Assembly: GCF_900156065.1 (NCBI RefSeq)
Contig: NZ_FTNF01000007.1
Coordinates: forward strand, 124,001-188,000
Length of the DNA: 64,000 nt
Direction: 5' to 3'
Source: Micromonospora avicenniae
GTDB taxonomy: Bacteria > Actinomycetota > Actinomycetes > Mycobacteriales > Micromonosporaceae
Shown piece after piece: positions 1 through 6,286 of this stretch. Under the pieces are notes generated by a model. It was not told the DNA's origin. It ran no database searches and saw nothing but the letters and a program-made list of their open reading frames with translations. The translations under genes and the position numbers were made by a program. Each line of letters opens with the position of its first letter. Positions within the stretch are counted from its first letter, which is position 1.

Positions 1-757
1 CCCACTGCTCCGGCGGGCCGTTGAGCAGCGACCGGCCGGTGGGCGCGAACTCGCCGGAGATGTTGAGCAGCCGCCGGATCTGCGTCGGTTCGCGGCCCGC
101 GGCCGCGGCGGCCTCGTCGATCCGCTCGTTCATGGCCACCAGGTCGGCCGGGCCACCCTGGAAGTACGGCAGTGACGGCAGCCAGCCGTCGGCCACCCGC
201 CCGACCAGGCGCAGCATCCGCGGCTTGTACGCGCCTATCCACACGTTCACGTCGTGCGCCGGGGCGGGTCCCCGCTTGGCACCGTTGACCTGGTAGTACT
301 CGCCGTCGACGCGTACGCCGCCCGGCTTCTCGGCCGCCCAGACCTCACGGATGATCTGGATCGCCTCCTCCAGCGCGGTGATCGCCTGGCCGGGGCTCAG
401 CCGCCGGCCGCCCATCGCCTCGATGGCGTCCCAGAACGCGCCCGCGCCGAGGCCCAGCTCGAACCGTCCACCGCTGAGCAGGTCCAGGCTGGCCGCGCTG
501 CGTGCGGTCACCGCCGGCGGCCGCAGCGGCAGGTTGAGCACGTTGGCGCTGAGGTGGACGCGCTCGGTGCGCGCGGCCACGTAACTCAGCAGCGTCCAGG
601 TGTCGAGGAACCGGGGCTGGTACGGGTGGTCCTGGAAGGTGACCAGGTCCAGCCCGGCGCGGTCGGCGACCACGGCCAGGTCGACGGCCTGCCGGGCGGG
701 TTGCACGGTGGGCGTGGTGAAGGTGCCGAACAGTAGATCGTGCCCGTAGTCGGTCAT
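1..757 (-). CDS. LLM-class F420-type oxidoreductase, 3' end outside window
   Basis: Partial gene: it starts with ATG at 757 and runs off the left edge, giving about 252 residues. The protein begins MTDYGHDLLFGTF and carries the usual luciferase-like monooxygenase landmarks: LVTFQDHPYQ near residue 40, a TWTLLSYVAARTERV segment, and SGGRFELGLGAG near residue 115. This family uses F420 or FMN as a hydride carrier on small organic substrates; the substrate cannot be read here. Its ATG overlaps the TGA of the upstream fusion gene (ATGA), so the two are translated as a unit. It resembles the N-terminal half of that neighbour, suggesting an old tandem duplication. Confidence 0.88.
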   Translation of the reverse strand, partial: MTDYGHDLLFGTFTTPTVQPARQAVDLAVVADRAGLDLVTFQDHPYQPRFLDTWTLLSYVAARTERVHLSANVLNLPLRPPAVTARSAASLDLLSGGRFELGLGAGAFWDAIEAMGGRRLSPGQAITALEEAIQIIREVWAAEKPGGVRVDGEYYQVNGAKRGPAPAHDVNVWIGAYKPRMLRLVGRVADGWLPSLPYFQGGPADLVAMNERIDEAAAAAGREPTQIRRLLNISGEFAPTGRSLLNGPPEQW

Positions 758-3054
758 GGCGTCGTCCTCGATGCGGTGTCGGGTGTGATGGCGAAGTTGT
801 CGCGGAAGAGGCCGTCCGGGTCGTAACGCTCCTTGAGCGTGCGCAGCCGGGCCAGCGTGCGGGGCGGGAACGCCTCGGCGAGACGCTCCGGCCGCAGGTC
901 GGTCTCGAAGCTGAGGTAGGTGCCGCGCAGGTGCTCGGCGAGCAGGCCGTCCCAGAGCGCGTCGAGCCGGGCCCGGTGCCGCCCGAACGCGGTCACGTGG
1001 AAGTTGACGTTCCGGTGACTCCACGCCATCGCGTCCGGATCGATGTCGGCGACCGCGCCACCGATCGAGCGGATGTGGAAGAAGTAGACGACGCCGCTGG
1101 CCAGCAGGCGGGCGGCGGCCGCCGCGAACTCGGGGGTCAGGTGATCGATCAGGCCGGTGCGGGAGATCGGTTCCCCCTGGGCCTGGTGCGGTGCGTCGCT
1201 CGCGTTGGCCATCACCGAGGCGTACGGGGTGATGACGACCTGCTGGTCGTAGCCGGGCGCGACGTCGGCGACCGGCTGGAGCTGCGCCACGATCGTCGCC
1301 GGATCGTCGGAGTCGACCATCGCCATCACCTGCGCCACGGCCGGTTGGCCCAACCGGGGCGGGCCCATGATTATCGCGCTGGTCAGGTCGCGCGGCGCGG
1401 CCTCCACCGCGGCGCCCCAGCGGGTCAGGAGCCCGGCGGGGTCACCGGCGTCCAACGCGAACTGGGCCCAGCCGACCGGCCCGACCTCGTCCACCTCGAA
1501 CTCGAAGGCGGTCACCACCCCGAAGTTGGCACCGGCGCCGCGTACCGCCCAGAAGAGGTCGGCGTTCTCGGTCTCGCTGGCCCGCACGACGCGGCCGTCG
1601 GCGAGCACCATCTCGACCGCGCGCAGGTGGTCGATGGTGAGCCCGTGCTTACGCGCCAGCCAGCCGACGCCACCGGCGGTGGCCAGCCCGCCCACACCGA
1701 CTCCGCCGTAGTCGCCGGAGGTGAGCGCCCAGCCGTGCGGGGCCAGCGCCGCGGCGACGTCCATCCAACGCGCACCCGGGCCGATCCGGACCAGGCGGGC
1801 GTCCTCGTCGAGCACCTCGATGCCGTTGATCCCGCCGACGTCGATGACGATGCCGCCGTCGTTGGTCGACCGCCCGCTGATGCCGTGCCCGCCACTGCGG
1901 ATCCCGAGCGGCAGGTGCCGGTGCGCCCGGGCGAAGTTGAGCGCGTCGGTCACCTCGGCCGGGGTGCGCGGGCGCAGGACGAGACCGGGCGCGCCGCCGC
2001 GCAGGTAGTTCGACTTCACCCTGGCGTAGTCGACGTCGCCGGGCTCCACGGCGCGGTCGGCCAGGGAGGCGGGCACCTCGTCGTACGCGATGCCCGGACG
2101 CCGCTTGGCGCGGACCGCGACGCCGCGCTGGGCGGTGCGGGGCAGCGGGGCGGGCAGTGCCCGGTCGGCCGCCTCCCGCAGTGCCGGCGCCACCTCCCGC
2201 GCGAACCGCTCCATCGTCGCCACGTCGTCGGTCGTCAGGATGATCGTTCCGACGCCATTCTCGACGACCAGTGGCAGCAGATCCTCGACCCAGCCGGCGG
2301 CCGGCCCGTTCAGGAAGCCCTGCCGGGTGGCGGAGAAGCGTCCGGAGACGTTCAGCAGCCGGCGGATCTCGGCCGGGTCACGCCCTGCCGCCCCGGCCGC
2401 CTCGTCGATGATCTTGTTGCTGGTCCGGACGGCGTCCGGGTCGGCCGGATCGAGCGTGGCGAGCCACCCGTCGGCCTTCGCGCCGACCAGCCGCAGCAAC
2501 CGGGGGTCGGTTCCACCGAGCCAGATCGGGATGTGATGGGCCGGCAGCGGGCCGCGCGGCGCGCCGTCGAGGCGGTGGTGCTCGCCGTCGTAGCGGACCG
2601 GGTCCGGGTCGCCGGCGTCCAGCACGGCCCGGACGACGTCGATCGACTCGCCGAGCGCGTCGACCGCAGCACGCGGGTCGAGCCGGGCGCCGCCCCTGGC
2701 CGCGACGGCCGCCAGACCGTCGGGGTCGCGGCTGCCGGTACCGAGGGCGAGTTCCAGCCGGCCGCCGGAGAGAAGGTCCAGGCTGGCGGCGGAGCGGGCG
2801 ATCACGGCCGGGGACCGCAACGGGACGGTGAGCGCGTTCGCGGCGAGGTGGATCCGGTCGGTCCGCCCGGCGACCCAGGCGAGCAGCGTCCACGTGTCCA
2901 GGTGGGCCGGCTGGTCGGGATCGTCGGCGAAGGTGACCAGGTCGTAACCGAGTGCCTCGCTGCGGCGGGCGAGCGCCACCGGGGTATCGGGCGACGCGTT
3001 CACCGGCGTGACGAGCGTGCCGAACTCGAGGCGGTGACCGTAGTTACCTGACAC
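754..3054 (-). CDS. LLM oxidoreductase fused to BBE-type FAD-linked oxidase
   Basis: 766 residues with two enzymes in one chain. Residues about 1-300 are a luciferase-like (F420/FMN) monooxygenase domain (LVTFADDPDQPAHLDTW, SGGRLELALGTGS). Residues about 325-766 are a PCMH-type FAD-binding oxidase with the RSGGHG motif that normally carries covalently bound FAD on His, a GVGVGGLATAGGVGWLARKHG stretch, and a berberine-bridge-like tail (RYDPDGLFRDNF). The GTG start at 3054 has GGGAG seven bases upstream. Either half alone would be a normal-length enzyme, so this is a true fusion, not an annotation run-on. The pair of flavin activities could act sequentially on one metabolite; the substrate is unknown. 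First gene of a two-gene operon. Confidence 0.88.
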   Translation of the reverse strand: MSGNYGHRLEFGTLVTPVNASPDTPVALARRSEALGYDLVTFADDPDQPAHLDTWTLLAWVAGRTDRIHLAANALTVPLRSPAVIARSAASLDLLSGGRLELALGTGSRDPDGLAAVAARGGARLDPRAAVDALGESIDVVRAVLDAGDPDPVRYDGEHHRLDGAPRGPLPAHHIPIWLGGTDPRLLRLVGAKADGWLATLDPADPDAVRTSNKIIDEAAGAAGRDPAEIRRLLNVSGRFSATRQGFLNGPAAGWVEDLLPLVVENGVGTIILTTDDVATMERFAREVAPALREAADRALPAPLPRTAQRGVAVRAKRRPGIAYDEVPASLADRAVEPGDVDYARVKSNYLRGGAPGLVLRPRTPAEVTDALNFARAHRHLPLGIRSGGHGISGRSTNDGGIVIDVGGINGIEVLDEDARLVRIGPGARWMDVAAALAPHGWALTSGDYGGVGVGGLATAGGVGWLARKHGLTIDHLRAVEMVLADGRVVRASETENADLFWAVRGAGANFGVVTAFEFEVDEVGPVGWAQFALDAGDPAGLLTRWGAAVEAAPRDLTSAIIMGPPRLGQPAVAQVMAMVDSDDPATIVAQLQPVADVAPGYDQQVVITPYASVMANASDAPHQAQGEPISRTGLIDHLTPEFAAAAARLLASGVVYFFHIRSIGGAVADIDPDAMAWSHRNVNFHVTAFGRHRARLDALWDGLLAEHLRGTYLSFETDLRPERLAEAFPPRTLARLRTLKERYDPDGLFRDNFAITPDTASRTTP

Positions 3055-3068
3055 GATTGTCTCCCAAA

Positions 3069-3084
3069 GGTTGATGCGTCAACC
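3069..3084. promoter_or_regulatory. Candidate MarR operator
   Basis: Perfect inverted repeat GGTTGA-TGCG-TCAACC between the divergent oxidoreductase operon and the marR-type gene. TTGA/TCAA half sites are typical of MarR operators. It sits just upstream of the ribosome site of the leftward operon, where binding would block it. Function is inferred. Confidence 0.55.
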
Positions 3085-3176
3085 AGACTACGGCGCGGGT
3101 CGCCGACGTGCGTGTGATCCCGGTCATCTCCGGGCGGCCCGGCCACACGCTCGGGGCGGGCCGCCTGAACGCGAAT

Positions 3177-3182
3177 TACGCT
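3177..3182 (+). promoter_or_regulatory. -10 element for leaderless marR-type gene
   Basis: TACGCT is followed after six bases by the ATG at 3189. This is the TANNNT-N6/7-start pattern of actinobacterial leaderless transcripts and supports that start over an upstream in-frame one. Confidence 0.55.
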
Positions 3183-3188
3183 GGTCGG

Positions 3189-3698
3189 ATGGGCGGATCC
3201 GGTAACCGGCTCGACGGGCGCGAATACCAGGTCTGGCGTGCCTTCCACCGGATGCACGACCAGCTCTCGCTCGCTCTGAACCAGCACCTTCAGCGGGACG
3301 CGGGCATCTCCGAACCCGACTTCCAGGTGCTCGCCGCGCTGGCCGAGGCGCCGCGGCAGGCGCTGCGATCCCGCGAGCTCCGCGAGGAGCTCCAGTGGGA
3401 GAAGAGCCGGCTCGCCCACCAGATCCGCCGGATGGAGCAGCGCGGCCTGGTCGTCCGGGACGAATGCCTCGAGGACGGCCGGGCGGCCACGGTCCGGATC
3501 ACCGACGCCGGCCTGACCAGCGTCCGCGCCGCCGCGCAGGCGCACGCGGCCATGGTGCGTGAACTGTTCTTCGACGCGCTCACCCCGACGCAGCTCGACG
3601 CCTTCGACGAGGCCGGCGCGGCGGTGATCGAGCGACTGCGCAGCGCTGCCCCGTCGAGGCGCCGCGACCGGGCGAGTGGGCCTAAACTGCCGGCATGA
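3189..3698 (+). CDS. MarR-family transcriptional regulator
   Basis: 169 residues, the normal size for MarR. The middle holds a winged helix-turn-helix (SEPDFQVLAALAEAP, then SRELREELQWEKSRLAHQIRRME and the wing GLVVRDECLEDGRA), flanked by helices for dimerisation. MarR proteins are usually repressors released by small aromatic or oxidising ligands. It is divergent from the flavin oxidoreductase operon with a palindrome between them, so it most likely controls that operon and possibly itself. The ATG at 3189 is chosen over an in-frame upstream start because of the -10 element six bases before it. Confidence 0.9.
   Translation: MGGSGNRLDGREYQVWRAFHRMHDQLSLALNQHLQRDAGISEPDFQVLAALAEAPRQALRSRELREELQWEKSRLAHQIRRMEQRGLVVRDECLEDGRAATVRITDAGLTSVRAAAQAHAAMVRELFFDALTPTQLDAFDEAGAAVIERLRSAAPSRRRDRASGPKLPA
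3683..3688 (+). promoter_or_regulatory. -10-like element before the MEDS operon
   Basis: TAAACT lies inside the end of the marR-type gene, about 20 bases before the GTG at 3709. It would give a very short leader carrying the GAGG ribosome site at 3697-3700. Confidence 0.4.
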
Positions 3699-3708
3699 GG
3701 CGCCGAAC

Positions 3709-4542
3709 GTGACCAGTGAGAGGACGCCTTCGACGCCGTACGGGCACGTCTGCTGGGTCTACGACGACCCGGCCGCACTCGACCGGGCGGCCCAGCGGTT
3801 CCTCACCGCCGGGCTCGCCGCCGGCGAACGGCTCTGGTACGTCGCCGCCGGCCGGGCGGAGCCGGTCGTCGCGAGACTCTCCGCCGCACCGGCGCTGCGC
3901 GACGCGCTGGCCCACGGATCGCTCGAGGTGGTGTCGCTGGGCGACACCTACCGCACCGGCGCCGTCGTGGACGGCCCGGCCCAGGTGCGAGCGTACGCGG
4001 CGGCCACCGAGGACGCGCTCGCCGGCGGTCACCGCGGGCTGCGGGTGGTCGCCGAGGCCACGCCGCTGGTCCGCACCCCGGCGCAGCTCGACGCCTTCAG
4101 CCGCTACGAGCACCTGATCGACCGGTACATGCGCGACCGGCCCTTCCGCGCGATGTGCGCGTACGACCGGCGGGAGGTCGGCGGCCGTGCCGCAACCGAA
4201 CTGGCCTGCCTGCACCCGGAAACGAACGCCGCCGAGACCCCGTTCCAGCTGTACGCCCACGACGCGGCCGGCCACCGGGTCGGGCTGACCGGTGAGCTGG
4301 ACGAGAGCACCGAGGACCTCTTCGGCACCGCCCTGGAGCGGGCCGATCTGCGACCGGTGGACGGCCGGCTGGTGCTGGAGGCGTCCCGGCTGCGCTTCGT
4401 CGACCACCGGGCGCTACTGCGACTGCGCGAGTACGCCCGCCAGCGTGACGCCGCCGTGGTGCTGCGCTCCCCGCGGGCCGCCGCGGCACGCCTCACCGCC
4501 CTGCTCGACCTGCCCGGCCTCACGGTGGAGGTGGCCCGATGA
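3709..4542 (+). CDS. MEDS-STAS sensor protein
   Basis: 277 residues from a GTG preceded by GAGG. Residues about 1-165 match the MEDS sensory domain (HVCWVYDDPAALDRAAQRFL, then GERLWYVAAGRAEPVV and a DRPFRAMCAYDRREV segment). Residues about 185-277 form a STAS domain (VGLTGELDESTEDLF, RLRFVDHRALLRLREYA), the fold of anti-sigma-factor antagonists. The expected phosphorylatable Ser/Thr is not obvious at the usual place (FVDHRAL). It overlaps the following MEDS-HATPase gene by four bases, so the two products are made together and probably form a partner-switching pair in the cytoplasm. The sensed signal and the target sigma factor are unknown. Confidence 0.8.
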   Translation: MTSERTPSTPYGHVCWVYDDPAALDRAAQRFLTAGLAAGERLWYVAAGRAEPVVARLSAAPALRDALAHGSLEVVSLGDTYRTGAVVDGPAQVRAYAAATEDALAGGHRGLRVVAEATPLVRTPAQLDAFSRYEHLIDRYMRDRPFRAMCAYDRREVGGRAATELACLHPETNAAETPFQLYAHDAAGHRVGLTGELDESTEDLFGTALERADLRPVDGRLVLEASRLRFVDHRALLRLREYARQRDAAVVLRSPRAAAARLTALLDLPGLTVEVAR

Positions 4543-5492
4543 GAACGGGCGCCGCCGCCGACCACCACGGCTACTTCCACGAGGCGGTCCGCTACGACTC
4601 CGACGAGGAAATGCTCGCCGTCGCGGTGCCGTTCCTGCTCGGCGGGGTCGCGGCGGGCGAACCGACGTTCGTCGCCCTCGGCGAGCGCACCGGAGGGCTG
4701 GTCCGGGCCGCTCTGCCCGCCGGGTCGGGCGTCGAGTTCCTCACCGGCGGCAGCGTCTACGCCCGGCCCACGGCCGCGATCCGGTCCTACCGGCAGCTGC
4801 TGGCCGACCAGGTGGCCGCCGGGGCGGGCCAGATCCGGATCATCGGCGAGCTGCCGCAGATCGTATTCGGGGCCACCTGGGACTGGTGGGCCCGGTACGA
4901 GTCGGCGATCAACCACGCGTACGACGACTTCCCACTCTGGAGCATGTGCGCGTACGACAACCGGATCACGCCGCCGCACGTGCTCGACGAGGTGGCTCGC
5001 ACCCACCCCCGGTTCGCGACCCCCGGCGACGTGCACCTGCCCAGTCCCACATACACCGAGCCGACGGTCTACCTGCGCGAGAAGTGCGCCGCGCCGGCCG
5101 ACCCGCTCCAGGCCGCTCCGCCGCTGATCGAGCTGACCGATCCCACGGCGGCGCAGGCGCGCGCGGCCGTGCAGGCGGTCGACCGTCGCGTACTGCCGCC
5201 GGACGACGTGGACGACCTGATCGTCGCGGTGAGTGAAACCGTCACCAACGCGTTGCGACACGGACGCCCGCCGGTCCGGCTACGCCTCTGGGCCGGCCCG
5301 GACCGGATCGTGGCGGCCGTCAGCGACGACGGAGACGGTCCGAAGGACCCGTTCGCCGGCCTGCTCCCGGCGGGCAACGGCGCGACCGGCGGCCTCGGGC
5401 TGTGGATCACCTACCAGTCCTGCAACCACGTCAGCCTGCACCGCGGCCCGGCCGGCTTCACGCTCCGGCTCACCGCAGGCAACCCGCACTGA
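4539..5492 (+). CDS. MEDS-HATPase anti-sigma-type kinase
   Basis: 317 residues. Residues about 10-170 are a second MEDS domain (GYFHEAVRYDSDEEMLAVAV, SMCAYDNRITPPHVLDEVA). Residues about 195-315 are a GHKL ATPase of the RsbW/SpoIIAB anti-sigma type: N-box VSETVTNALRHG, G1-like DDGDGP, and GGLGLWI. There is no histidine-kinase dimerisation helix, so Ser/Thr kinase or anti-sigma activity on a STAS partner is more likely than a two-component role. The ATGA overlap with the MEDS-STAS gene supports a shared module in which matching sensory domains sit on both partners. Confidence 0.82.
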   Translation: MRTGAAADHHGYFHEAVRYDSDEEMLAVAVPFLLGGVAAGEPTFVALGERTGGLVRAALPAGSGVEFLTGGSVYARPTAAIRSYRQLLADQVAAGAGQIRIIGELPQIVFGATWDWWARYESAINHAYDDFPLWSMCAYDNRITPPHVLDEVARTHPRFATPGDVHLPSPTYTEPTVYLREKCAAPADPLQAAPPLIELTDPTAAQARAAVQAVDRRVLPPDDVDDLIVAVSETVTNALRHGRPPVRLRLWAGPDRIVAAVSDDGDGPKDPFAGLLPAGNGATGGLGLWITYQSCNHVSLHRGPAGFTLRLTAGNPH

Positions 5493-5518
5493 CCCGGCGT
5501 GACCGGGCCGGCACCCGA

Positions 5519-5737
5519 TCAGTGGGGCAGCTCGCGCCAGGCCGGGTGGTTGCCGCGCCAGGCGTCGGCCAGGATGGTGGCCGCGGCCCGACTGGGGCAT
5601 TCCTGCACCCGGGAACGGCCGGATTCACCACCGATCTGAGCCTGGACCTCCCAGCGCTGCCCATCGGTGCGGATGTACACGTCCCGGCGCCCGCGCACGG
5701 TCCGGTCACCGTTCCACCAGTGCTGCTCGACAATCAC
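5519..5737 (-). CDS. Small conserved-type hypothetical protein
   Basis: 72 residues from a GTG start. The sequence has a regular alternating pattern (RRDVYIRTDGQRWEVQAQIGG) followed by a helix (RAAATILADAWRG), suggesting a small beta-hairpin/helix fold. I do not recognise the family. It converges on the MEDS operon with only 26 bases between the stops and is read in the same direction as the molybdoenzyme genes, 87 bases downstream of them. Coding is supported by length and third-position G+C only. Confidence 0.55.
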   Translation of the reverse strand: MIVEQHWWNGDRTVRGRRDVYIRTDGQRWEVQAQIGGESGRSRVQECPSRAAATILADAWRGNHPAWRELPH

Positions 5738-5824
5738 ACCGCTGACGCTATAGCAACACGCCCGCCGGTGTTAAGCCGCGGCCCGAGGGTCGTCGTCGCC
5801 CGGCCCGACGGACGGGCGGCGGGG

Positions 5825-6283
5825 TCAGTCGGCCACCACGAGCGCCTGTGGAGCGGCCTGCTTCATCCGGCTACGTAGCCACTTGAGCTGCATGGCGGTC
5901 CCGCCCTCGCAGCGCTGGACGACCGCGAGCAGGTCCCGGTCCCGGGCGCCGTACGCGGCCTGCCCCACCACCGTCCAGCAGATGTCGCACTCGGCGGCCA
6001 TCAGGTAGAGGTCCTGCAGGTCGCGTAGCAGCCCGATCCCGCCGGTACGGGCACCCCCGAACAGGTTCGAGTGCAGCCGGTCCGGCTCGGCGGGTGCCTC
6101 CTCGGCGTACCGGGCGGCGAACGGTTGCAGCAGCTCGGCGTACTCGTCGCAGCGCTCCGCCTGCTGATGGCAGAGGTGGAAGACGTCCGGCTCGTCCCGG
6201 TGTGAGGCACCAACCTGCCGGAGCGCGTCCGCCAGGTTGACCTGGGCCCGGTGCAGCAGGCCGAGATAGTGCGCGAGGTGCAT
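5825..6283 (-). CDS. Helical protein coupled to the molybdoenzyme
   Basis: 152 residues, predicted almost all helical, with regularly spaced His, Glu and Cys (MHLAHYLGLLHRAQVNLADAL, FHLCHQQAERCDEYAELLQPF, MAAECDICWTVVGQAAYGA). That looks like a four-helix, ferritin-like or metal-binding bundle, but I cannot name the family. Its ATG is three bases after the TGA of the molybdopterin oxidoreductase gene, so it is translationally coupled to it. Candidate roles are an accessory subunit, a chaperone or an electron-transfer partner; none is shown by sequence. Confidence 0.7.
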   Translation of the reverse strand: MHLAHYLGLLHRAQVNLADALRQVGASHRDEPDVFHLCHQQAERCDEYAELLQPFAARYAEEAPAEPDRLHSNLFGGARTGGIGLLRDLQDLYLMAAECDICWTVVGQAAYGARDRDLLAVVQRCEGGTAMQLKWLRSRMKQAAPQALVVAD

Positions 6284-6286
6284 GGC

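Noticed and set aside
931..3051. 706-residue plus-strand ORF
   Set aside because: Lies opposite the fusion oxidoreductase; Arg/Gly/Val-rich shadow typical of high-G+C antisense frames, no domain.
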